Assembly: GCF_027789125.1 (NCBI RefSeq)
Contig: NZ_JAQFVF010000018.1
Coordinates: forward strand, 184,301 to 248,300
Length of the DNA stretch: 64,000 nt
From: Paenibacillus aestuarii
GTDB lineage: Bacteria; Bacillota; Bacilli; Paenibacillales; NBRC-103111
Direction of reading: 5' to 3'
The translations under genes were made by a program, and so were the position numbers. Positions 7,381-16,206 of the stretch are shown one piece after another (position 1 is the stretch's first letter; the number at the start of each line of letters is the position of its first letter). The notes below the pieces were generated by a model, which saw nothing but the letters and a program-made list of their open reading frames with translations, did not search any database and was not told the DNA's origin.

Positions 7381-7428
7381 CTATCGGCAGGAAGCTGTGG
7401 TAATATTAGGGAATAAGGAGGGGGTTGC

Positions 7429-8814
7429 TTGAAGAGTCGCATGGGATTCATTGTTGCCATTTGTAATGTACTGATCTTGAGTACCAGCATGACGGTTTCT
7501 GCTTCGCAAACACCTGCCACAACTTCGATTGAACTGCCGCAGCCTGGCGAGGATACGATTACATTGCTTGATGATACGCTTCTGTATGATAACCTCATGG
7601 AGATAGACGGTGTCATAGCGCCACAGACGGTGAAAATTTTAGACAGTAAGAAAGTTCGCTGGGGTCATGGTGAAGGTTATCTCATCACCATGTACCTGAT
7701 CTCCACCTGGTTAGGTGAGAAATGGATTGTGCCCGAGCGGGGATTGCTGTGGAATCCAGTGCCTTTTGTCACCGAAGTTGATCTCGGTTCAATTGAACCG
7801 CTGTATAACGATCCTCAGCTGCTGAAGCCAACAGGCGGACAATTAGCGCCGCAAATTGTCACTACGGTAGCCAAGTGGGGCGGTAACTATTTGATTGAAA
7901 CGAAGTCCGGCAACAAGTGGATTCGACCGAGTTATCCGTTTTTTGAGGGAGTCAGAGAAGTCCAAGAAGAAGTGACATTGTCGCAATTGACGCCGCTCAC
8001 CAAGTTTCCCAGCGGTTATGGAACCGGGGCTGCATTGACGCCGCAGACCACTCAGGTTAAGGAAGTGTGGCGGAATTATCATCGCATTGATTCGTGGTTA
8101 GGGCCGGTCTGGTTTAAACTTTACGAAGGGGATGCCGTCGACGAGCATCTCAACTTGATTGTCAATTATGGTTATCGCTACAAGGATGATAAGGATCCGA
8201 ATCTGACACATCTTGAAGCAACCGTTCAGCTCGGACCCCATCAACGCGAGGAGATGAGCCCAGCTCAGGCGGCTGAAACAGCCCCAGTGCCGATTCCCAT
8301 CGCATTTACCGTCAATTTTTATGATGAACGGGGACAGCGCGTAGGTACTTCGAGAACTAGCAAAGTGGAACTCCTGAATGATAAAAGCGAGAAGATCAAT
8401 TTGCAAGTTGAAGGTAATTTGGACAATTGGTTGGGCTATTCGACCGTTCAGATCGGATCGTTGTCAGGTATGAAGACGGATACGAATCCATCTGCTGCTA
8501 TGGGTATTGTTGATCCGAAGCAAGCAAACCTGCGGATCGGCGATCTTCGCGTGAGACTGGATGGGGCGTATAGTGTCATCCATGGACAGTACTCGTTAGT
8601 TGAGGCTGGAGCGCATCAGGTCCAAGGGCGTCTTCGTTTCCTAGATGCGAACGGCCAACTCTTGGGAATTGTACCGCTAGAGCTTCGGACGAACACAGCA
8701 TCTCAAGGTGGCGATTCGCTGGAGGCTTTTGAATGCGTGATCTCCGGGAATGTGAAAAATTATGCAGCTGTTCAACTAGAGGTTGATTCTATTCATTCGG
8801 TTACTCCTAGATGA
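7429..8814 (+). CDS. Secreted protein with three SH3-like repeats, unknown function
   Basis: A 461-residue protein with a signal peptide (cleavage near VSA-SQT). Residues about 40-105, 110-167 and 175-230 are three related repeats with the pattern L..L..LY...., LAPQ.V.V and a final WL...W(I/F) segment, which look like bacterial SH3-like wall-binding units. Two beta-rich domains follow (about 235-345 and 365-461). TTG 7429 has AAGGAGGGGG upstream and is the only start giving a full signal peptide. No enzymatic motif is visible. It is a single-gene unit ending in a hairpin at 8862. Confidence 0.6.
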   Translation: MKSRMGFIVAICNVLILSTSMTVSASQTPATTSIELPQPGEDTITLLDDTLLYDNLMEIDGVIAPQTVKILDSKKVRWGHGEGYLITMYLISTWLGEKWIVPERGLLWNPVPFVTEVDLGSIEPLYNDPQLLKPTGGQLAPQIVTTVAKWGGNYLIETKSGNKWIRPSYPFFEGVREVQEEVTLSQLTPLTKFPSGYGTGAALTPQTTQVKEVWRNYHRIDSWLGPVWFKLYEGDAVDEHLNLIVNYGYRYKDDKDPNLTHLEATVQLGPHQREEMSPAQAAETAPVPIPIAFTVNFYDERGQRVGTSRTSKVELLNDKSEKINLQVEGNLDNWLGYSTVQIGSLSGMKTDTNPSAAMGIVDPKQANLRIGDLRVRLDGAYSVIHGQYSLVEAGAHQVQGRLRFLDANGQLLGIVPLELRTNTASQGGDSLEAFECVISGNVKNYAAVQLEVDSIHSVTPR

Positions 8815-8860
8815 CTTCGGTAAGAAGCAATAATATCATTTCATTTACATATTAATAAAA

Positions 8861-8912
8861 TCGAGGGGTGTCTCTACAACCATACATGTGGCTAGTGACA
8901 CCCTCGTTGTTT
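8861..8912 (+). terminator. Terminator after the SH3-like repeat gene
   Basis: CGAGGGGTGTC pairs with GACACCCTCG around a 24-base loop, followed by a T-rich stretch. The remaining gap 8912-9046 holds nothing I can recognise. Confidence 0.65.
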
Positions 8913-9046
8913 CACGGACGAATTCGTTAAACTTTAAACTTCCCCACCAGCATGTGCACTTGTAATATTTATTCGACATTTTCATTTAGTACGGGAATGC
9001 TAGCACTGCGTTTCAGGAAAAATTGCGTATATTTTTTGGGCATCTA

Positions 9047-9075
9047 TTGTTAGCTGAATCTGGCAGTCATATAAT
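9047..9075 (+). promoter_or_regulatory. Sigma-A promoter of the UxaA-type operon
   Basis: TTGTTA at 9047-9052 and TATAAT at 9070-9075 with a 17-base spacer, 64 bases before the first start codon. Confidence 0.7.
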
Positions 9076-9138
9076 AGACGTAAGAGTTGTATTCGCTTTC
9101 AAGGGGTCAATCGACTACATTACTGAAAGGGCGTGCCA

Positions 9139-9453
9139 ATGAAGGACATGTATAAAACGGTCATGATGAAGCCTCAAGATCATGTAGCTATTGCGTTAGC
9201 AGCTATTCCTGAAGGAGCTGTTGTCCAAGTCGTATGTGACTCGCAAACGCTCAACGTACAGCTTAAGGATGGAATCGAATTCGGCCATAAGTTTGCCGTT
9301 GTTCCGATTGCTGAAGGCCAAGATATTCTGAAGTATGGTGAAGTGATTGGCGTTGCTCTTAGCGATATCGAGGTTGGCAGCCATGTCCATGTGCACAATG
9401 TAGAAGGGAAACGCGGAAGGGGAGATAAGCTTGGTGACAGCGTCAAACCATAA
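9139..9453 (+). CDS. UxaA-family hydro-lyase small subunit (SAF domain)
   Basis: A 104-residue protein equal to the N-terminal SAF domain of altronate dehydratase (KPQDHVAIALAAIPEGA near the start, EFGHKFAVVPIAEGQDILKYG in the middle, VHVHNVE at the end; His in FGHK and HVHN are conserved). In E. coli UxaA the domain is fused to the catalytic part; here it is a separate gene as in sulfolactate sulfo-lyase SuyA. ATG 9139 is placed 8 bases after GAAAGG; the upstream GTG at 9133 is too close. The gene overlaps the large subunit by about 20 bases. Confidence 0.85.
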   Translation: MKDMYKTVMMKPQDHVAIALAAIPEGAVVQVVCDSQTLNVQLKDGIEFGHKFAVVPIAEGQDILKYGEVIGVALSDIEVGSHVHVHNVEGKRGRGDKLGDSVKP

Positions 9454-10606
9454 GTTTTGGGGGTACCGACGACCGGATGGTCGAGTTGGTGTACGTAACC
9501 ATGTTCTGATATTGCCCACGATCACATGTGCAACGCAAGCGGCCAGACAAATTACGGAACTCGTACATGGAACCGTTAGTTTTATTCATCAGCATGGCTG
9601 TGCTCAAGTCGGGATTGACTATGAACAAACGTTTCGGACCTATGCCGGGATGGGGATGAATCCGAACGTGTACGGAGTCGTCGTGCTCGGTTTGGGTTGT
9701 GAAACGCATCAAGCCCGCAGCGTAGCGCAGGACATTGCGGCTACAGGCAAACCGGTGGAGGTTGTGTCGATTCAAGATGAAGGCGGGACCTTAATGGCGA
9801 TTGCACAGGGAGCGAAAATCGCAGCCAAGATGGTGCAGGATGCATCGGCACAATTGCGAGAACTGTGCGACTTCAGTGAACTTATGATTGGGACTGAGTG
9901 CGGCGGCTCGGACGCTTGCTCGGGCATATCCGCGAATCCTGCTGTCGGTGTGGTCAGTGATAAAATTGTAGATGCCGGCGGAACGGCGATCCTCGCGGAA
10001 ACGACAGAGTTGATCGGTGCCGAGCATCTGTTGGCTCAACGTGCCGTTGATGACAAAGTATCCAAACGGGTATATGAAGTGATTGCGGCGATGGAGAAAC
10101 GCGCGTTTCATATGGGCGTCGATATACGTACGGGTAATCCGAGCCCGGGCAATATCCGAGGCGGTTTAACCACACTCGAGGAAAAATCGCTTGGCGCCGC
10201 CAATAAATCAGGCAGCCGTCCGCTGCAGGAACTGATTGATTACGCTCAGCGTCCGTCACGCAAAGGGCTCGTGTGGATGGATACCCCAGGTCATGATATT
10301 GAGCAATTGACCGGTATGGTCGCGGGAGGCGCGCAAATTGTGCTCTTTACGACGGGGAGAGGAACGCCGACGGGCTCACCCATTGCGCCGGTTATTAAGA
10401 TTGCAACGAATACGCCGATCTTTCAAAAAATGAGCGAAAATATCGATATGAATGCGGGAACCATTATCGACGGTGTAGAAACTATTCATGCCGTCGGCGA
10501 ACGCATCTTTGACGAAATTGCTTCCGTCGCTTCCGGCAAGCTGACGAAGGCTGAAATTTTAAAGCAGCATGATTTTGGCATATGGCGGATTGGCCCGACG
10601 TTTTAA
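9434..10606 (+). CDS. UxaA-family hydro-lyase large subunit
   Basis: A 390-residue catalytic subunit of the altronate/galactarate dehydratase superfamily. Recognisable segments are FWGYRRPDGRVGVRN at the start, GLGCET near residue 80, GTECGGSDACSGISANPAVG (Cys-rich substrate/metal region) near 155-175, GNPSPGNIRGGLTTLEEKSLG and the final TTGRGTPTGSPIAPVIKI. The partner small subunit overlaps it. The substrate may be a sugar acid such as altronate or, as in SuyAB, sulfolactate; no neighbouring uronate or sulfonate gene decides. Start GTG 9434 or TTG 9431 are both possible behind GGAAGGGGAG. Confidence 0.85.
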   Translation: MTASNHKFWGYRRPDGRVGVRNHVLILPTITCATQAARQITELVHGTVSFIHQHGCAQVGIDYEQTFRTYAGMGMNPNVYGVVVLGLGCETHQARSVAQDIAATGKPVEVVSIQDEGGTLMAIAQGAKIAAKMVQDASAQLRELCDFSELMIGTECGGSDACSGISANPAVGVVSDKIVDAGGTAILAETTELIGAEHLLAQRAVDDKVSKRVYEVIAAMEKRAFHMGVDIRTGNPSPGNIRGGLTTLEEKSLGAANKSGSRPLQELIDYAQRPSRKGLVWMDTPGHDIEQLTGMVAGGAQIVLFTTGRGTPTGSPIAPVIKIATNTPIFQKMSENIDMNAGTIIDGVETIHAVGERIFDEIASVASGKLTKAEILKQHDFGIWRIGPTF

Positions 10607-10626
10607 GGGGAGGATTCGGTAGCGGA

Positions 10627-10660
10627 AAAGGTCGCGGAAATCGCGGCTTTTTTCTTTTTA
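10627..10660 (+). terminator. Terminator of the UxaA-type operon
   Basis: GTCGCG pairs with CGCGGC (one G-T pair), preceded by AAAAG and followed by TTTTTTCTTTTT. Confidence 0.75.
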
Positions 10661-10759
10661 ATAAACCATGTTAGAGGGGGAAACTGGTGATTTTGTTCCC
10701 TTATGGGTACATCTGAATATAATACACGGAGCACATGCGCATCGAGAGGAGGAAACGCT

Positions 10760-11842
10760 GTGTTACCCAAAGCTTTATTGAACTCCCGTGTAAAGATAAA
10801 AGTAACAGAACAGCGAACACCAAGCATCATCGCGATAATTCCAGTGAGCGGCCAAGTTGGGGATATTGCCTTGAATCCAGCAACGAACCGCGTGTATGTT
10901 ATTCAAAGTGAAAGCGGGCTAGGTGTCCTGGACACGACGACCAACAAAATGATAACAAACGTGAATACCGGCCAAATGCCTTCGAACTTAAGGATCAATC
11001 CGCGAACGAACCACATTTATGTCTCGAATTGGCTGGACGGCAGCGTCTCTGTGATCAATGGGCGCACGAATCGGGTCATCACGACGATTAAAGTCGGTGA
11101 GCGCTGCGATGAAATTGCGATTAATACACGAACAAACAAGATATACGCAGCTACGATCTCTTTATCATCCAGAAACGGCATGCTAACCGTGATCAACGGG
11201 CAAACGAACCGTATTCAAAAACGAATGCCATTCATCGGCCGTCCGTCCACCATTGTAACAGATGAGGAGACGAATCGGATTTATGTCACGAACACAATGA
11301 ACAATACCGTTTCCGTATTGGACGGAAATAAAAATACGATCATCAAAACGGTCAAAGTCGGGCGAAATCCGGTTATTACGCCGGCCTTAAACAAGAAGTC
11401 GAATTGCTTATATATTCCGAATAATTTAAGCCGCTACTGTTCGATTTTGAATCTGCGCACGAACATCGTTCACAATCTTCAGCTCGGCAGGCTGCAAAGC
11501 GACATCATCGTGAATCCGGTGACGAATCGGATTTATATCACATCCGCGCAAATCGAATCAAAGGGGCGGCTGTATGTCATCGACGGTGATACGAACCGTG
11601 TGATCCAGACAAAGACCATCCCCACCTTTACGAACATGTTCATCAACCCGAACACGAACCATCTCTACATTTCGGCGGATGAAGAAAATGGACCGGACCC
11701 GTTGACGGTTTATCAAGGCAGCAGCCTGAAACGGATTGCTTCGCTTCCTCCAGTAGAGTCTACTGGAGGAGTCGCGATCAACCCGCTAACAAACCGCATC
11801 TATTTGGGCGGTGAAAAGAAAATCTTCGTCATTCAGGACTGA
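10760..11842 (+). CDS. YncE-like seven-bladed beta-propeller protein
   Basis: A 360-residue protein made of repeats of about 42 residues with the pattern N..TN..YV.N...G.VSVI...TN.VI.T..VG, the YVTN/YncE type. At least seven blades can be counted (ATNRVYVIQS, RTNHIYVSNW, RTNKIYAATI, ETNRIYVTNT, VTNRIYITSA, NTNHLYISAD, LTNRIYLGGE). No signal peptide is visible, so it is cytosolic or exported by another route. AGAGGAGG at 10745 is well placed for GTG 10760; the longer frame would translate the ribosome site itself. These propellers bind ligands or proteins; no specific role can be given. Confidence 0.8.
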   Translation: MLPKALLNSRVKIKVTEQRTPSIIAIIPVSGQVGDIALNPATNRVYVIQSESGLGVLDTTTNKMITNVNTGQMPSNLRINPRTNHIYVSNWLDGSVSVINGRTNRVITTIKVGERCDEIAINTRTNKIYAATISLSSRNGMLTVINGQTNRIQKRMPFIGRPSTIVTDEETNRIYVTNTMNNTVSVLDGNKNTIIKTVKVGRNPVITPALNKKSNCLYIPNNLSRYCSILNLRTNIVHNLQLGRLQSDIIVNPVTNRIYITSAQIESKGRLYVIDGDTNRVIQTKTIPTFTNMFINPNTNHLYISADEENGPDPLTVYQGSSLKRIASLPPVESTGGVAINPLTNRIYLGGEKKIFVIQD

Positions 11843-11863
11843 GCAATAGGCGTATTGTCCTCC

Positions 11864-11896
11864 TGGGAGCTGCCTGCAGAGCAGCTCCTATTTTTC
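11864..11896 (+). terminator. Terminator after the propeller gene
   Basis: GGGAGCTGC and GCAGCTCC form a perfect stem with a seven-base loop, then TATTTTT. Confidence 0.85.
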
Positions 11897-12016
11897 GTTG
11901 AAATTATTTCCTGATTTGCCATTGGCGGCGAATGTCACCCGCAGAAATCGACAGAAAATGACGAATTGGTATAGAATCGTTATAGAAGTCTATGTTTGCT
12001 TAAGGAGTGAATCACG

Positions 12017-12319
12017 ATGGCCAGTAATTATAAACGCTTTATTCAACACCAATTCGAAAAAGCAAAGTCCACCGCTTCCGAGTTCATTTCTTCAAAAAAT
12101 GAGGAACAAGAAGATTACCTGATAAGGCTTCATCCGGATCAAGCTGCTGAGCTGCAAGCAATCGCGGATCTGCAGCAAACGACTGTGCAGGAGATCGTTA
12201 ATGACATCGTTATCGAGTTTTTGCAGAGCGCATCTCATGAACCCGTTCCGATCTCTGTGGATCAGAAGGAAGATAACCCGCTGCTATATTTGGATGGCAT
12301 ATGCAGACTAAAGGATTAA
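12017..12319 (+). CDS. Ribbon-helix-helix antitoxin-like protein
   Basis: A 100-residue protein. Residues about 33-70 read as a ribbon-helix-helix DNA-binding unit: a strand (DYLIRLH), helix 1 (PDQAAELQAIADLQ) and helix 2 (TVQEIVNDIVIEFLQ). The N-terminal 30 residues are basic and the C-terminal 30 acidic, as in antitoxins that wrap around a toxin. AAGGAGTG precedes ATG 12017. The PIN-domain gene begins 13 bases after the stop. The pairing suggests a type II toxin-antitoxin module; this is inference from layout and fold. Confidence 0.6.
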   Translation: MASNYKRFIQHQFEKAKSTASEFISSKNEEQEDYLIRLHPDQAAELQAIADLQQTTVQEIVNDIVIEFLQSASHEPVPISVDQKEDNPLLYLDGICRLKD

Positions 12320-12332
12320 GGAGCGCAAACAA

Positions 12333-12791
12333 ATGGAGAACAATTTGAACATTCAAGACGCCATTTTTCTAGATGAAACAGCTTTAGCCGCTTTCATGAA
12401 CCCGGAGAACCCCCGTTATGCCAAGGCACGTTCCTTGTTTCTGGATTTGCATGATCTTGAGCGTCATTTTGTGACGACAAATTCTATTATTTTTGATCTT
12501 CATGAATGGCTGCGCAACGAATACAGCTATCAGCAAGCGGAATATTTCTTGAGTGCGATTGATAAAGCAGTAAGCAGAGGCAAACTGGTGCTTATATCCA
12601 GCAGCCCTGAATTTGAGATGGAATCGCGGAGACTGCTGCTGGACAGGCCTGAACTTCGTTTCTCGCTTAGCGAAGCGTTCACGGCTGTGACGATGTCCTA
12701 TTACCAGGTCAAACGCATTTTTACGTTCAACCACAATTTCATGATGCTGGCTCATTTGGATAAACAGATTCGAATCCTTCCTTCCACCTAA
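12333..12791 (+). CDS. PIN-domain protein, candidate toxin with altered active site
   Basis: A 152-residue PIN-like fold. The first acidic residue is in IFLDETAL, the second in IFDLHEWL, the third position reads LSEAFTAV (Glu instead of the usual Asp), and the last is FTFNHNF where active PIN ribonucleases have TFD.DF. Two of four metal ligands are therefore changed, so ribonuclease activity is uncertain. AAGGAG precedes ATG 12333. It follows a ribbon-helix-helix gene, as in VapBC-type modules. A non-toxic RNA-binding role is an alternative. Confidence 0.65.
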   Translation: MENNLNIQDAIFLDETALAAFMNPENPRYAKARSLFLDLHDLERHFVTTNSIIFDLHEWLRNEYSYQQAEYFLSAIDKAVSRGKLVLISSSPEFEMESRRLLLDRPELRFSLSEAFTAVTMSYYQVKRIFTFNHNFMMLAHLDKQIRILPST

Positions 12792-12957
12792 CAAGCTTAT
12801 ACAGTTACATACAGTCGGCTTATTTACAGCTGCAATGTTCATCTTGATTTTTTTAAGCAGGAGTTTGTAGCGTGAACAATGAAATACACAAGAGGATATC
12901 GCCAAAAAATGAATGCTTGAGGTACGGCATAACGAGCATATGAAGGAAGGCGGCAGC

Positions 12958-14700
12958 ATGAAGAAAATTATTTTGCTAACAACGATGATTAGTTTACTCA
13001 CATTTAGTGACGGTAGTCTAACTTCAGCAAACACCAGCAATTTTACCGATGTATCTTCAAAGAGTCCTTATGCCACTTATATTAATGATCTTCAGCAGCT
13101 AGGTGTGACCAATGGCGTGAAGCCAGGTCAGTTTGAACCAACCAAAACGCTCACCCGCGCCGAATTCGCCAAGTTCGTCGCAACAGCGTTTCAGTTAAAG
13201 GATAATGGGTCCGAAGTGCCATTTCTAGATATCCAGACGCATTGGTCTTACCCGTATATTAGCGCTGTTTATCAAGCAGGAATCGTTGATGGCAAAAGTG
13301 CTGACATCTTCGCGCCGGATCAACCGGTCAAACGCGCGGAAGCGGCGGCAATGATCTGGCGGTTAGCCCAGAGCAAAGGATTGGCGGAAGCCGCACCGGT
13401 GAATCTGCAGGAAACCGTCGATTCATGGGCAATTCCGGGGATCAATGGGGTCGTGTCCAAAGGATGGTTCGGAGCGGATGTGCGCCAATCGAATGGGAAG
13501 TGGGCCTACCGCCCAGGTGCGAATATGACGAGGCAGGAGATGGCTGCCCTGTTAGTCCATTCGATGAACGATCTGCCAGGAAGTATTTCAACGGCGGCTT
13601 CCGAGACGCCTATTCAACCGGAGACGAATACACCGGAAGATACAGAAACGGCTCCTATTACGAGTCCTGATTCGAGCTCGGACACGGATTCGACGACATC
13701 AGCATGGCAGGAATCCCTGAAGCAGCATTTGTTGAATCAAGATACAGACTTCCAACTTACTCTAACCGACCCGGAGCAATTCAAACAGATTAAACCGTTC
13801 GTCAATCAGGTGCTGGCGGATAATGATTATTTGCATTTCATTTATAGTGATATGAAGTATCAATTCGACGGAGTTGCTACCGTGAATTTCAAAGTCACTT
13901 ATTTGGAAACAGCAGCGCAAACGGCATACGTGACTGCTCAAGCAGCAAGCATCGTTGCTTCGATCATTACAGCGAATATGAATGATTTTGAAAAGGAAAA
14001 AGCCATCCATGATTATGTCATCTCTCATCTTGCCTATGACCAGTCATTGAAAGAGCACAGCGCGTACGGCGGGTTAACGAATGGGAAGACCGTCTGTCAG
14101 GGCTATGCACTTCTCACGTACCGGTTACTTACCGTCGCAGGCATTCCGAATAAAATTGTAGAAGGTCGTGCTGGCGGTCAATTGCATGCTTGGAATTTGG
14201 TCAACTTGTATGGGAACTGGTACCATTTGGATACGACATGGGACGATCCGATTCCGGATGTGCAGGGCCGATTGATCTATAATTACTTTAATCTAACGGA
14301 TGAGCAGATCAAACAAGATCATTCTTGGAAGGGAACTTATCCTGCGGCATCGCAGGATTTTGTTCAAGCGCTGGATGCGGCTACGAAGTCAGGTCAGATC
14401 GAAGCGGGCAGCGCTCATGTCATGCTCTATACGACTGGAATTGCAAGTGAAACGAATGAAATGACGTCTAATTCAGTCCCTGCTATTCAAGCCATTCTGC
14501 AACAGGGATTTACAGACAAGCAAAGCCAGATCACTATTCATTATAAGAGCTCCCTCGGCAAACCGCAGACGGTGATGAAATCAGCATTGACCAGCCAATT
14601 AACTGCAAATTATAACATAAACAAGGTATCCTATACGTATCATAACGATACACGATTGCCTGGTGTTATTACGGTAACCGTCAACGTTACGTATCCATAA
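12958..14700 (+). CDS. SLH-anchored transglutaminase-like protein
   Basis: A 580-residue secreted protein. A signal peptide (about 1-24) is followed by three SLH domains (about 25-85, 86-145, 146-205) that bind secondary wall polymer, then a Thr/Pro/Glu-rich linker. The transglutaminase-like core carries Cys380 (CQGYALL), His410 (LHAWNLV) and Asp425 (LDTTWDD), the papain-like triad. The last 110 residues are a small alpha/beta domain. The family acts as peptidase or peptide cross-linking enzyme at the cell surface. ATG 12958 has GAAGGAAGG upstream; the longer frame from 12913 would spoil the signal peptide. Confidence 0.85.
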   Translation: MKKIILLTTMISLLTFSDGSLTSANTSNFTDVSSKSPYATYINDLQQLGVTNGVKPGQFEPTKTLTRAEFAKFVATAFQLKDNGSEVPFLDIQTHWSYPYISAVYQAGIVDGKSADIFAPDQPVKRAEAAAMIWRLAQSKGLAEAAPVNLQETVDSWAIPGINGVVSKGWFGADVRQSNGKWAYRPGANMTRQEMAALLVHSMNDLPGSISTAASETPIQPETNTPEDTETAPITSPDSSSDTDSTTSAWQESLKQHLLNQDTDFQLTLTDPEQFKQIKPFVNQVLADNDYLHFIYSDMKYQFDGVATVNFKVTYLETAAQTAYVTAQAASIVASIITANMNDFEKEKAIHDYVISHLAYDQSLKEHSAYGGLTNGKTVCQGYALLTYRLLTVAGIPNKIVEGRAGGQLHAWNLVNLYGNWYHLDTTWDDPIPDVQGRLIYNYFNLTDEQIKQDHSWKGTYPAASQDFVQALDAATKSGQIEAGSAHVMLYTTGIASETNEMTSNSVPAIQAILQQGFTDKQSQITIHYKSSLGKPQTVMKSALTSQLTANYNINKVSYTYHNDTRLPGVITVTVNVTYP

Positions 14701-14730
14701 AAGAATATAGCGTGCCTGAGCTAAGGTGCG

Positions 14731-14767
14731 GAGCTGTCGAGCGAAGATGTCTCGACAGCTTTTTTTA
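14731..14767 (+). terminator. Terminator after SLH-transglutaminase gene
   Basis: AGCTGTCGAG and CTCGACAGCT pair perfectly around nine bases, followed by seven T. Confidence 0.9.
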
Positions 14768-14806
14768 TATACTTTTGATGGACTGTGACGAAAATCACTC
14801 TAGGAA

Positions 14807-15130
14807 ATGATGGAATGTGGTAAGCTTTTATCTGAAACATTCTTCGTTCACTTACCCGATGACAGCCATGACGTTCGGTGCGGAAATTTGCTCGGCGCAG
14901 CGCTCTTTACTTGTGCGATACATATGACAGAATTGTTTGCGGAAGCATTTGTTCACGGATTCCTGTTTAGCGTCGTCGCAAAGAAATTGCATGCGCCTGC
15001 TTCAGAATTATTTTTTCGCGTCATATGATGTATTTCATTCCGGTCCCCTTCGGGTATCTGCTCGGCGGGTGTGTTTATGGGTTTCATGTATGACTTTGTG
15101 AATAAACCGTTCATGCAAGAAGTTGAATAA
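14807..15130 (+). pseudogene. Degenerate coding remnant, family not recognised
   Basis: No intact gene fits this 380-base gap. One frame gives a hydrophobic stretch (FAEAFVHGFLFSVVAKK), then stops at 15028. Another frame continues with MMYFIPVPFGYLLGG, and a third ends with FMGFMYDFVNKPFMQEVE and TAA at 15130. Read together with frame changes this resembles the remains of a small membrane protein. No ribosome site supports the ATG at 14807. It could also be non-coding. Confidence 0.3.
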
Positions 15131-15146
15131 GGGAGGATATTAGGAA

Positions 15147-16064
15147 ATGAAAAAATCAAGAATCGTCGTTATTGGTTCAGGTGCAGTTGGCGCTACGACT
15201 GCATATACACTTATGTTAAGGAATCGCGCGGACGAATTAGTGCTTATAGATTCAAATGAGAAGAAGGCAGCCGGTGACGCGCTGGACATGAATCACGGGA
15301 TTCCTTTTCTTGGCACAACGAAGCTATGGGCTGGTACCTATGCGGATTGTCAAGAAGCGGACATCATCATCATTACGGCAGGAGCCGCACAACGTGAAGG
15401 GGAACCGCGAACGGAATTGCTGAAGCGGAACACCGTCATTATGGACAATATCATGAACGAAGTGATGAAACACAATTCGAGCGGCATTATTTTGCTGGCG
15501 TCTAACCCTGTAGACGTCATGAGTTATTATGCCTGGCGTAAATCCGGCTTGCCGGTTAGCCGTGTCATCGGATCCGGTACGCTGCTGGACAGCGCAAGAT
15601 TCAGATATTTGATCGGCAGCCATCTGAGCATCGACCCGCGTAGCGTTCATGCGCATATTGTCGGCGAACACGGAGATTCCGAACTGCCAGTATGGAGCTT
15701 GGCAAATGTGGCGGGTACGAAGCTGGAGTTAAGCGATGAAGATAAGGACCATATCTTTACCAATACAAGGGATGCAGCTTACGAAATCATCAGCGCCAAA
15801 GGAGCAACCTACTACGCGATCGCCCTCGCATTGGATCGAATTTGTACAGCCATCCTGCGCGACGAAGGCGCCGTATTGAACGTATCCACGCTGCTTGAGG
15901 ATTATCACGGCATTAGCGACGTCTATCTAGGCGTACCGTGCATCGTTGATCGTGGAGGGGTCCGGGAAGTGCTAAAGCTGGATTTGTCCGACAGTGAAGT
16001 GGAATTGCTGAACCGTTCGGCGGCCAAGCTGAAAGCGTTGAATGCTTCGATTACAATCGAATAA
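15147..16064 (+). CDS. ldh: L-lactate dehydrogenase
   Basis: A 305-residue NAD-dependent enzyme of the LDH/MDH family. The dinucleotide loop GSGAVGA is at 10-16, Asp35 (LVLID) selects NAD, the mobile loop reads AGAAQREGEPR with Gln82 (Gln means lactate, Arg would mean malate), and the proton acceptor His175 is in VGEHGDSE. It reduces pyruvate to L-lactate and regenerates NAD when oxygen is short. GGGAGG precedes ATG 15147. It is a single-gene unit with its own terminator. Confidence 0.9.
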   Translation: MKKSRIVVIGSGAVGATTAYTLMLRNRADELVLIDSNEKKAAGDALDMNHGIPFLGTTKLWAGTYADCQEADIIIITAGAAQREGEPRTELLKRNTVIMDNIMNEVMKHNSSGIILLASNPVDVMSYYAWRKSGLPVSRVIGSGTLLDSARFRYLIGSHLSIDPRSVHAHIVGEHGDSELPVWSLANVAGTKLELSDEDKDHIFTNTRDAAYEIISAKGATYYAIALALDRICTAILRDEGAVLNVSTLLEDYHGISDVYLGVPCIVDRGGVREVLKLDLSDSEVELLNRSAAKLKALNASITIE

Positions 16065-16081
16065 ATCGAGCTATAAAACGA

Positions 16082-16121
16082 AGAGCCCTTGATTTCTCCA
16101 CTAGGAGAGTCAAGGGCTTTA
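16082..16121 (+). terminator. Terminator after ldh
   Basis: AGAGCCCTTGA and TCAAGGGCTTT form a long stem around an AT-rich loop; the T-run is short (TTT then TTTTT further on). Confidence 0.7.
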
Positions 16122-16206
16122 AAGGATTTTTGATCGATAAGCGTAAAATAGAGTAGTATAAGTTTCTCTTCTTTATAGATTTGCTTTTCATTGTAGGAGG
16201 GATGGA

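Noticed and set aside
9139..10606. Sulfolactate sulfo-lyase SuyAB
   Set aside because: The split small/large layout fits, but no sulfonate genes are near; the broader UxaA family call is safer.
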